From NCBI RefSeq assembly GCF_042684665.1, contig NZ_JBHULY010000011.1, positions 62,001-126,000 on the forward strand: DNA of 64,000 nt, written 5' to 3'. The notes beneath the pieces are model-generated. The model made no database searches. It was given only the letters and a program-made list of their open reading frames with translations, and was not told the origin of the DNA. The first letter of the stretch is position 1. Each line of letters starts with the position of its first letter. The stretch is from Jejuia rubra (GTDB lineage: Bacteria > Bacteroidota > Bacteroidia > Flavobacteriales > Flavobacteriaceae). This document shows, piece by piece, positions 42,638 through 50,052 of the stretch. The position numbers and the translations under genes are program-made.

Positions 42638-42840
42638 ACACATTATTAATAGAAGCAAACTACGACGCCCTGTTATATTTGGTCTTGGCCATTATGTTCG
42701 GCCCTGCCATAATATTGACTATCATTGGCCTGCTGGTTCGAAAGAGCAACAAAAAGGCGGCCAAGGTACTTTTTATTATTGCCGTTGTTTACTGTATCAT
42801 CAGCTTGGGCATTTGTGGTGCTTTGGCTGCTGGGTTTTAA
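42634..42840 (+). CDS. 68-residue two-TM protein coupled to the radical SAM gene
   Basis: The product has membrane segments at about residues 12-35 and 43-66, with a short basic loop (RKSNKKAAK) between them. The ATG overlaps the radical SAM stop codon (ATGA), so translation is probably coupled. No family is recognised. The position suggests a membrane partner or anchor of the radical SAM enzyme, which would fit a lipid substrate; this is inference. Confidence 0.65.
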   Translation: MNTLLIEANYDALLYLVLAIMFGPAIILTIIGLLVRKSNKKAAKVLFIIAVVYCIISLGICGALAAGF

Positions 42841-42925
42841 AATTTAGTACAAAAATATCTTCTGTTTTTCGCATTTGAACCCATTTCTATTTACTGAAAA
42901 AATATCCACATTTTTCTCAATTTAT

Positions 42926-42958
42926 TGAGACCTGACACGTTTTCGAAACCTGTGAAGT
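42926..42958. repeat. Imperfect REP-like palindrome upstream of lepA
   Basis: GACACGTTTTCG and CGAAACCTGTG form an imperfect inverted repeat of the type CCTGACAGGTTT/AAACCTGTCAGG, about 30 bp before the lepA -7 box. Confidence 0.5.
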
Positions 42959-42986
42959 ATGGTACGAAGTCTGACCAAAAAACAAC

Positions 42987-42994
42987 TATATTTG
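42987..42994 (+). promoter_or_regulatory. -7 box of the lepA promoter
   Basis: TATATTTG, followed by CAAC, matches TAnnTTTG and lies 29 bp upstream of the lepA ATG. No clear -33 TTTG was found. Confidence 0.55.
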
Positions 42995-43022
42995 CAACAT
43001 CTTTTTTTAGGTGAATTGATTT

Positions 43023-44819
43023 ATGAAGCACATTAGGAATTTTTGTATTATTGCGCATATTGATCATGGGAAAAGCACACTGGCCGACCGTTTGTTGGAT
43101 TACACGGGTTCGGTAACTGCACGTGAAAAGCAGGACCAGCTGTTGGACAACATGGATTTGGAGCGCGAACGTGGGATAACCATCAAATCGCACGCCATTC
43201 AAATGGACTATGAATATGAAGGTGAAAAATATATCTTAAACCTCATCGATACCCCTGGTCATGTGGATTTTTCATATGAGGTATCACGTTCTATTGCAGC
43301 ATGCGAAGGTGCCCTTTTAATTGTTGATGCAGCACAAAGCATCCAAGCCCAAACCATTTCCAATTTATATCTGGCTTTGGAAAACGATTTGGAAATTATT
43401 CCAGTATTAAATAAAGTGGATTTGCCAAGCGCCAACCCCGAAGAAGTAACCGATGATATCGTGGATTTATTGGGTTGCGACCCCGAGGAAGTGATTCACG
43501 CCAGCGGTAAAACTGGTTTTGGCGTAGATAACATTTTAGCCGCTATTATTGAGCGTATCCCTGCACCAAAAGGGGACCCAAATGCACCCTTACAGGCCTT
43601 GATTTTTGATTCGGTTTACAACACCTTTCGGGGGATCGAAACTTATTTCAGGGTATTTAATGGTGAAATCAAAAAAGGACAGCATATTAAATTTGTCGCT
43701 ACCGGTAAAGATTATTATGCTGATGAAATCGGTACTTTAAAGCTAAATCAAGTTGCAAAACAAAATGTAAAAGCAGGTGATGTTGGCTACTTAATTACAG
43801 GTATAAAAACAGCTAAAGAAGTTAAAGTTGGTGATACGATTACTGATTTTGCAAAACCAACACAAAACATTGTTGAAGGATTTGAAGACGTAAAACCAAT
43901 GGTATTTGCCGGTATTTATCCAGTGGATACTGAGGATTATGAAGAGCTTCGCGCTTCCATGGAAAAACTGCAATTGAATGATGCCTCTTTGGTCTTTCAG
44001 CCCGAAAGTTCTGCGGCATTAGGTTTTGGTTTCCGATGTGGGTTTTTGGGGATGTTGCACATGGAAATTATCCAGGAACGTTTGGAGCGTGAGTTTGATA
44101 TGACGGTAATTACTACAGTACCCAACGTGTCCTATCATGCATTTACAAACAAAGAACCCGACGAGATAATTATTGTAAACAACCCGTCTGATTTGCCCGA
44201 TCCTTCCACCTTAAACCGTGTGGAGGAACCTTATATCAAGGCTACTATTATTACCAAGGCCGATTTTGTGGGTAACGTGATGTCATTGTGTATTGAAAAG
44301 CGTGGCATCATCACCAATCAAACGTATTTGACCACCGAACGGGTAGAGCTGACTTTTGAAATGCCTTTAGCAGAAATCGTTTTTGATTTTTATGATAGGC
44401 TCAAAACAGTTTCAAAAGGGTATGCGTCTTTTGATTACCACCCCATTGGGATGAAGCCTTCAAAGTTGGTAAGGCTGGATATACTTTTAAATGCACAACC
44501 CGTGGATGCGCTTTCAGCTTTAATTCATGCAGAAAATGCGCAGACCATCGGTCGTAAAATGTGTGAGAAATTAAAAGAATTAATTCCACGCCAACAATTT
44601 GATATTCCTATTCAAGCGGCCATTGGCGCAAAAATCATTTCCAGGGAAACTGTAAAAGCTCTGAGAAAAGACGTGACGGCAAAATGTTACGGGGGCGATA
44701 TTTCGCGTAAGCGTAAACTTTTGGAAAAACAGAAAAAAGGTAAGAAACGTATGCGCCAGGTAGGTAATGTAGAGATCCCACAACAGGCGTTTATGGCGGT
44801 ATTGAAGTTGAATGATTAA
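43023..44819 (+). CDS. lepA: Elongation factor 4 (LepA)
   Basis: The 598-residue translational GTPase has G1 AHIDHGKST (residues 11-19), the RERGITIKS switch I region, G3 DTPGHVDF, and G4 NKVD. The LepA-specific C-terminal domain ends KRMRQVGNVEIPQQAFMAVL. LepA acts on ribosomes during initiation or stalled elongation. Length and motifs are normal. A 65-bp second copy of its 3' end, identical in protein sequence, lies 4.5 kb away at 49317-49381. Confidence 0.96.
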   Translation: MKHIRNFCIIAHIDHGKSTLADRLLDYTGSVTAREKQDQLLDNMDLERERGITIKSHAIQMDYEYEGEKYILNLIDTPGHVDFSYEVSRSIAACEGALLIVDAAQSIQAQTISNLYLALENDLEIIPVLNKVDLPSANPEEVTDDIVDLLGCDPEEVIHASGKTGFGVDNILAAIIERIPAPKGDPNAPLQALIFDSVYNTFRGIETYFRVFNGEIKKGQHIKFVATGKDYYADEIGTLKLNQVAKQNVKAGDVGYLITGIKTAKEVKVGDTITDFAKPTQNIVEGFEDVKPMVFAGIYPVDTEDYEELRASMEKLQLNDASLVFQPESSAALGFGFRCGFLGMLHMEIIQERLEREFDMTVITTVPNVSYHAFTNKEPDEIIIVNNPSDLPDPSTLNRVEEPYIKATIITKADFVGNVMSLCIEKRGIITNQTYLTTERVELTFEMPLAEIVFDFYDRLKTVSKGYASFDYHPIGMKPSKLVRLDILLNAQPVDALSALIHAENAQTIGRKMCEKLKELIPRQQFDIPIQAAIGAKIISRETVKALRKDVTAKCYGGDISRKRKLLEKQKKGKKRMRQVGNVEIPQQAFMAVLKLND

Positions 44820-44837
44820 GCACAGGCTATCAAACAG

Positions 44838-44991
44838 GTGCGTTAGGGATTGTAGTGGCATCCTTTTTAAGGCTCATAAAAACTAAATTGTAATTAGAAA
44901 CCCATTGTTTGAGATTGCCACGTCGCTGTGCTCCTCGCAATGATGCCTTAAAAAGATATAACGGAAAGCCCGACCCTTGTGGTAACGCCCA
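44838..44991 (+). ncRNA. Structured RNA candidate, Flavo-1-like
   Basis: Directly after lepA, GCGTTA (44840-44845) pairs with TAACGC (44983-44988) as a closing stem, and GGG pairs with CCC just inside. The internal sides read GGATTGTAGTGGCATCC and GATATAACGGAAAGCCCGAC, a purine-rich conserved-looking internal loop. A long inner arm follows (TCCTTTTTAAGGC with GCCTTAAAAAG). I recall elements with this loop as frequent in Flavobacteria and believe they correspond to the Flavo-1 RNA motif; this needs a covariance-model search. The strand is taken from the loop sequence. A REP-like repeat sits in the inner arm. Confidence 0.5.
44911..44942. repeat. REP-like palindrome nested in the RNA candidate
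   Basis: ATTGCCACGTCGCTGTGCTC and CTCGCAATGA form the familiar ATTGC...GCAAT interspersed repeat. It is placed exactly in the terminal arm of the structured RNA. Confidence 0.6.
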
Positions 44992-44996
44992 AAAAC

Positions 44997-45761
44997 TTAT
45001 TGTTCTAACCATTTTCTAAAATCTGATGTGGTGGAGGAACTCGTCATTACTTTTTCTTTTACATGCGTCATTTGGATAAGTAACCTGTTCTTAAAATGGC
45101 TTTCTATGTTTTCGATATAATCGATATTTATAATCTCGCTACGGTTAATTTTAAAGAACTTTGTGGGGTGCAGTTGTTGATGAATGGCGCCTAGATTTTG
45201 CGATATGGTATGGCGTTTTCCATTGTTATCTGTAGCAATACAAAAATCTCCCGAAGCCTCAATAAGATTGATGTCTGACACATTTAACAGCTGAATACCT
45301 TTTGCTTTTTTGATGACAAAACGTTTTTTGTAATTGTTGTGCTCTGCTCTTAAAGCCGATTTGAGTTCGGCAATGGTTTGCTGATTTAACTTGTTATAAT
45401 TTCCTTTTTGAAATAGCGATTGGTATTTCTCAATGGCTTTTTTAAAATCGGATTGTGTATAGGGTTTTAAGATATAGGCGATACCATTGGTGTTAAAGGC
45501 TTGAAATAAATACTCGTCGTGTGCCGAACAGAATATAATTGGAGATTCTATGAAAATTTCATTGTACAAATCGAATGACACACCATCTAACAATTGAATG
45601 TCTGATAAAATAAAATCGTATTTGTTTTTGAGAATTAATGCTTTACCATCGTTATTTGAGCGTGCCCAATCATGAGAAACTTCTTCTTCAAAATAATCAT
45701 TTACAAAAGAAACTAATTTCTTGTATGCAGGTATTTCGTCTTCTAAAATTAAAATTTTCAT
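44997..45761 (-). CDS. LytTR-family response regulator
   Basis: The 254-residue protein has a receiver domain (1-120), with acidic residues in ILEDE, the phosphoacceptor Asp54 in LSDIQLLDG, and Lys in LKPY. A linker and a LytTR DNA-binding domain follow (about 150-250), with FFKINRSEIINIDYIENIES. It is encoded 10 bp after a LytS-type kinase gene and downstream of an outer-membrane receptor gene, so the three form an operon. The regulator probably controls that operon. A palindrome at 49211-49224 is a candidate site. Confidence 0.92.
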   Translation of the reverse strand: MKILILEDEIPAYKKLVSFVNDYFEEEVSHDWARSNNDGKALILKNKYDFILSDIQLLDGVSFDLYNEIFIESPIIFCSAHDEYLFQAFNTNGIAYILKPYTQSDFKKAIEKYQSLFQKGNYNKLNQQTIAELKSALRAEHNNYKKRFVIKKAKGIQLLNVSDINLIEASGDFCIATDNNGKRHTISQNLGAIHQQLHPTKFFKINRSEIINIDYIENIESHFKNRLLIQMTHVKEKVMTSSSTTSDFRKWLEQ

Positions 45762-45770
45762 ACTTGAAAA

Positions 45771-46775
45771 TTATTCAATAAGTTTAATAATTGGGATGGA
45801 AATAGTGTATTCTTTATCTGTGTTAATAATGACAACTTTTTTGTCCGATAGTAATTGATATCTTGCTTTTAAATTATCTAATCCAGTTCCAAAAGATTCG
45901 TTTTTAGAAAGGATACTCGATTTTGTATTTATAACTTTTAGTGCATTGTCTTCTACTAATATAGTAGCTTTAATTGCTTCGTTATTTTGAGGTTTGTTAT
46001 GTTTTACCACATTTTCTAAAAGGGTTTGTATAGCTCCAGTGGGAATAAATTTATCTTCAATAGCAGTATTAACATCGACCTTAAAATCGTAATCATTTTC
46101 AAAGCGCGTTTTAATTAAAAAAATATAGTTCTCTGTCAATTCAATTTCTTCGGCCAATTCCATGACCTCGGCATCCTTCGTTTTAATTAAATAACGGTAA
46201 ATTAAAGATAATCTGTTAATATATTCTTTTGCTTTATTTGGGTTACCATCAATTAAACAGTCTAAGGTATTTAGGTTATTAAACAAAAAATGCGGGTCTA
46301 TTTGAGAACGTAATAATTTTAGCTCGTTTTCTTTTTGTTGCTTTTCAACAGTTAATAACAATGTTTGGCTTTCATAGAATTTTTTGGTTAAAAGTAATCC
46401 GAAAAGAAACCCTGTATTGTCTGAAGCTGTCGAAATTCCCAGAATAGCAAGCTTGTGCCATTTTGGGAGTTCGCTCCAGCTATAACCTTTTGCAAAAAAA
46501 ACAATAGTTTCAAGTAAGGCCCCAAAAAAGGACAATATTAAAACTCCAAAGACAATAAAATAAAAGTACCTTTTCTTAAATAAATACTTTGGAATTAACA
46601 CATAAAAGAAAACAACAATAATACTTACCGAAATTAATATAGATGAAAAAGTATCAGCTATAAAAACGCTGTACAGGTCATTTTTAGAATGGTATGTAAC
46701 TGTCATTAAAAGGACAAATACCCCATAGTAAATTACCAATAAGATTCTATCTGATGTATTAAATTTAGTTATCAT
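45771..46775 (-). CDS. LytS/YehU-type sensor histidine kinase
   Basis: The 334-residue protein has four to five membrane segments (residues 11-130). It then has a His_kinase domain (PF06580 type), with the phosphoacceptor His162 in QIDPHFLFNNLNTLD. A HATPase region follows (about 225-330), with ENVVKHNKP as N box and GTGLDNLKARY as G box. It is the cognate kinase of the LytTR regulator downstream. No separate ligand-binding domain is seen; signal detection may lie in the membrane part. Confidence 0.9.
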   Translation of the reverse strand: MITKFNTSDRILLVIYYGVFVLLMTVTYHSKNDLYSVFIADTFSSILISVSIIVVFFYVLIPKYLFKKRYFYFIVFGVLILSFFGALLETIVFFAKGYSWSELPKWHKLAILGISTASDNTGFLFGLLLTKKFYESQTLLLTVEKQQKENELKLLRSQIDPHFLFNNLNTLDCLIDGNPNKAKEYINRLSLIYRYLIKTKDAEVMELAEEIELTENYIFLIKTRFENDYDFKVDVNTAIEDKFIPTGAIQTLLENVVKHNKPQNNEAIKATILVEDNALKVINTKSSILSKNESFGTGLDNLKARYQLLSDKKVVIINTDKEYTISIPIIKLIE

Positions 46776-46791
46776 TAATTAGTATTTACCT

Positions 46792-49188
46792 CTAGTTTCC
46801 CGTACGCCCTTTTTCTGCTGTATTTCCAGTTTGATGTCTTTTAGCTTTAATGTTTTTATTGCCAAATTTGTAGCTCACAGATAGTTGAAACGATCTGCTG
46901 TCATAATAATATCTTGCTGTTTGAAATACGCCATTAACCCTGCTTTCATTTCTTTCTGCAGAACTTTTAAAAATATCATTTCCTCTCAAGGATATATTTA
47001 AATCCTTTTTCAACAATAAATATTGCAGGGATAAAGATAACGAACTGGCTGATTTCGTGTTAAAAATACCATTTACACCAGGAAAGCTATACCAAAAATA
47101 AACTCCCAATAGCAATGTTTTATCCGTATTCACATTAAAATCATTATAGGTTGAAATGGTTGCATTTATTCCTTTTTGATCCTCTTGTTGCTCTTCTAAA
47201 TTAAATTCTGATTTGGAATAATTTACATCGAAGCTATTACTACTGCTCCACCATTTAATTTTATTGAATGAGTAGTTTTCTGAAAAGCCAATTCGATTTG
47301 TATTTATAAAATTTTCATTGGTAAAACGAATAATATTTGTAGTAGTATCTGCTAATGGCACTTGTGAAAACAAATTATCTTCATAGCTATAGTATAGTTT
47401 TGTTACGAAGTTTTTATACGTATTTATTAATTCAAAATTATCTATGAAGGCTGGTTGTAAAAAAGCATTTCCTTCGATGGTTTGAAACGGGTTGACAAAA
47501 TATAAATTTGGATTCAACTCAAAAAAACTTGGTCTATCAATGCGTTTGCTATAATTAAACGAAAAATTAGCGTTTTCTGTTGCGCTATACGACAGGTAAA
47601 ACGTTGGAAACAATTTTGTGTAGTTATTTTTAACAGATATATTTAAATTAGTAGATTTAGAGTTTGTTTGGGTCGCTTCCATTCTTAACCCAAATTGTAC
47701 ACTCCATTTATCATTTAGATTTTTATTGGCAGAAATATATAATGCTTGAATGTTTTCTTTATAATGAAAATCATTTTCGGATAATGGCAAATTTGTAACA
47801 GGAGCGTTAACCAATCCACTGTTAAAAAACAAAATATCGTTTAATGAGTTTGAGTTAGATATTTTCCCTCCAAAACTTAAATCTAACCTGTTTAAAGGAT
47901 ATTCAATATCTAATTTAGCAGATACATTTGTTACATCTTGTTTATTTGTGTTTGTGCCTCTATAAAATTGTTCTGAAAATGGGTTTTTTATAATTGAAAC
48001 CCCATTATAGGTTTTGGTATCTGGGTTTTTATATGCGAAGTAATCCAAATTAAAAGTTATTTTTCGCCCTAAAGTATCTATGGCAACCTCATTGTTATAG
48101 TTTAATGAATGAATTTCTGGGCTTAAATCCATTGTTCCGTCCGATTGGAGAGATCTTAAAGTTTCATTGGTATTGTAATCAAAAACAGGAGTAAAAGGCG
48201 TATCTGTTACACCAAAATTTATGTTATTGTATAAATACTGTCCGCCCATTGTCCATTTAGAGGTGATTTGGTAATTTATGTCTATTCTTCCATTAAGCCT
48301 CTTAATATCGGCTTTAAAAGGAGAAGACGTGTACCAAAGCCCATCCGGAAAATAGGCATAATCGTCTTGTTCTTGATAATAAGTTCCGTTGCTATAATTA
48401 TATGACGTTGCTATACTAAACTTATCTTTATTAAAATTAAAATTCCCTCCAAAGGAGCCCGTAGAATAGCGCTGTTGTCTGTAAGCAGATTTTAACTGGG
48501 CATTCCACGAATCCTTCTTGACTTGTTTTAAAGTAATATTAACCAACCCGCTATTGCCCGACGCTTCATACTTTGCTGGGGGCGTTGTAATAACTTCTAT
48601 GTTTTTAATATCTTCTGATGCTATTGATTTTAAAAATTCGGAAAGATCCTCGTCTGATAATTGTACTATTTTATCGTTGACCATTACCTGAAGACTACTT
48701 TTTCCTATCATCATAATTCTGTTGTTTTGTACGCGTATTGCGGGAGTAACCCTTAAAACTTCTAAAGCATCCCCCTGAGAGGCTTTTGACGAATTTTCAA
48801 CATTAAAAACTAGGCGGTCTATTTTTCGTTGAATTAGCTTCTTTTTTGCTTCAACAACAACTTCATCCAATTCTTGCGAACTTACAACACTTATAACTCC
48901 TAAGTTAATAGATTCCTCTGCTACAGTAATCTGCTTGGTGTAAAGTATTTGCCCAACATAGGTAACTTGAAAGGTGTAATTTCCTCGTTTGGCATTGAAT
49001 TTAAACGTGCCCTTTTTGTCCGTTATACCGCCCGTAACAATTGAAGATTGATTAATAAGTAACGTTATTTCAGCAAACTCTAGAGGTTGTTTGTTTTCAT
49101 CTGTTATTGTTCCTGAAACTTGGTTTTGAGCGTGTAATGAAATTAAGCTTAAAAGGAATGCTATGATAATTTTGATTAATACATTCAT
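46792..49188 (-). CDS. Outer-membrane beta-barrel receptor (CarboxypepD_reg + plug + barrel)
   Basis: The 798-residue protein has a leader (to SLHAQ) and a carboxypeptidase-regulatory-like domain (about 22-105). It continues with a TonB plug-like segment (about 115-225, with ITTPPAKYEASGNSGLVNI) and a C-terminal barrel of the outer-membrane beta-barrel family type (about 235-785). It is the first gene of the operon with the LytS-type kinase and LytTR regulator. Proteins of this subgroup are often signalling or uptake receptors whose substrate is unknown. No T9SS signal was seen. The operon is bounded by lepA sequences on both sides. Confidence 0.85.
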   Translation of the reverse strand: MNVLIKIIIAFLLSLISLHAQNQVSGTITDENKQPLEFAEITLLINQSSIVTGGITDKKGTFKFNAKRGNYTFQVTYVGQILYTKQITVAEESINLGVISVVSSQELDEVVVEAKKKLIQRKIDRLVFNVENSSKASQGDALEVLRVTPAIRVQNNRIMMIGKSSLQVMVNDKIVQLSDEDLSEFLKSIASEDIKNIEVITTPPAKYEASGNSGLVNITLKQVKKDSWNAQLKSAYRQQRYSTGSFGGNFNFNKDKFSIATSYNYSNGTYYQEQDDYAYFPDGLWYTSSPFKADIKRLNGRIDINYQITSKWTMGGQYLYNNINFGVTDTPFTPVFDYNTNETLRSLQSDGTMDLSPEIHSLNYNNEVAIDTLGRKITFNLDYFAYKNPDTKTYNGVSIIKNPFSEQFYRGTNTNKQDVTNVSAKLDIEYPLNRLDLSFGGKISNSNSLNDILFFNSGLVNAPVTNLPLSENDFHYKENIQALYISANKNLNDKWSVQFGLRMEATQTNSKSTNLNISVKNNYTKLFPTFYLSYSATENANFSFNYSKRIDRPSFFELNPNLYFVNPFQTIEGNAFLQPAFIDNFELINTYKNFVTKLYYSYEDNLFSQVPLADTTTNIIRFTNENFINTNRIGFSENYSFNKIKWWSSSNSFDVNYSKSEFNLEEQQEDQKGINATISTYNDFNVNTDKTLLLGVYFWYSFPGVNGIFNTKSASSLSLSLQYLLLKKDLNISLRGNDIFKSSAERNESRVNGVFQTARYYYDSRSFQLSVSYKFGNKNIKAKRHQTGNTAEKGRTGN

Positions 49189-49210
49189 AACTGCTCGTTT
49201 TTGATTGATA

Positions 49211-49224
49211 GCATAAATTTATGC
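49211..49224 (-). promoter_or_regulatory. Perfect palindrome upstream of the receptor operon
   Basis: GCATAAATTTATGC is a perfect 14-bp palindrome lying about 23 bp before the receptor start codon. Size and position suit an operator, possibly of the LytTR regulator encoded in the operon. Confidence 0.35.
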
Positions 49225-49316
49225 ACACAACCTTGGTTTTGGAAACAGTTTCTGACGAATCGGGGTTAAAACAAGTTAAAGGCTGTTTTTTTGTTGATGA
49301 GTATAAAAACTAATAT

Positions 49317-49381
49317 GCCAAGTAGGTAATGTTGAAATTCCGCAACAAGCGTTTATGGCGGTATTGAAGTTGAACGATTAA
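49317..49381 (+). pseudogene. lepA 3'-end remnant (second copy)
   Basis: These 65 bp match the last 65 bp of lepA (44755-44819) with seven substitutions, all at third codon positions and all synonymous: CAG/CAA, GTA/GTT, GAG/GAA, ATC/ATT, CCA/CCG, CAG/CAA, AAT/AAC. The stop codon TAA is conserved. Upstream of it the sequence is unrelated to lepA. It must derive from a lepA of a related strain or species, or be the residue of the resident gene after replacement. Confidence 0.9.
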
Positions 49382-49416
49382 TCTTTTTTGTATCTTTCTT
49401 CATGTATATTGCTTGC

Positions 49417-50052
49417 ATGGAGGGCCGACCAAAACACATCCTTATTTGCGAAGACCATCAAATCGTTGTTGATGGCCTGCTTTCTATTTTTGAAAACCAG
49501 CCTGATTATCAGGTTAAGGGCTATATTTCAGACGGAAATAAAGTCATTCCGGAAGTAAAAAAGCATAATCCCGATGCTATTTTATTAGACCTAAATCTTC
49601 CCAATAAAAACGGTGTTGATATTTTAAGGGAACTCAAGCTTTTGTTTCCAAAGTTAAAGGTGATTATACTCACCATGTACAATAAGGAAAGTATCGTTAA
49701 AAAAGTGCAACAGCTAAAAGCGGATGGATTTTTGCTGAAAAATTGTACCTCCAATGACCTTTTAAATGCCTTTGATTCAGTTTTTGAAAATGGCAAATTT
49801 TACCTTGGGAAAGGGGTAAAAAAAACAATTGACGAAACCGATGGCTTCATTCAAAAAATAAATATCACCCGAAGGGAAAAGGAAATTATTGCAGAGCTTA
49901 TTGAAGGCCTAAATGTTCCGGAAATAGCAGAAAAGCTTTTTATTAGTGCCTACACAGTAGAAACCCACAAAAAAAATATCTTCAAAAAATTAAATATCCA
50001 TAATTCCATTGACCTTGTAAAACTTGTAAATGAAAAAAAGTTACTTTCATAA
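49417..50052 (+). CDS. NarL/FixJ-family response regulator
   Basis: From the ATG at 49417 the product is 211 residues; an upstream ATG at 49402 lies too close to a promoter-like TATCTTTC (49391-49398). A receiver domain with ICEDHQ, phosphoacceptor Asp58 in LLDLNLPNKNG, and Lys in FLLKN is followed by a LuxR-type HTH (about 145-205, with TRREKEIIAELIEG and YTVETHKKNIFKKL). The next gene, a kinase, overlaps its end by 23 bp. Before the apparent insertion it would have followed lepA directly. Confidence 0.9.
   Translation: MEGRPKHILICEDHQIVVDGLLSIFENQPDYQVKGYISDGNKVIPEVKKHNPDAILLDLNLPNKNGVDILRELKLLFPKLKVIILTMYNKESIVKKVQQLKADGFLLKNCTSNDLLNAFDSVFENGKFYLGKGVKKTIDETDGFIQKINITRREKEIIAELIEGLNVPEIAEKLFISAYTVETHKKNIFKKLNIHNSIDLVKLVNEKKLLS

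Noticed and set aside
44820..49316. Insertion sequence or integrative element carrying the receptor operon
   Set aside because: No transposase, integrase or terminal inverted repeats are visible; the lepA sequence at both ends points to homologous recombination instead.
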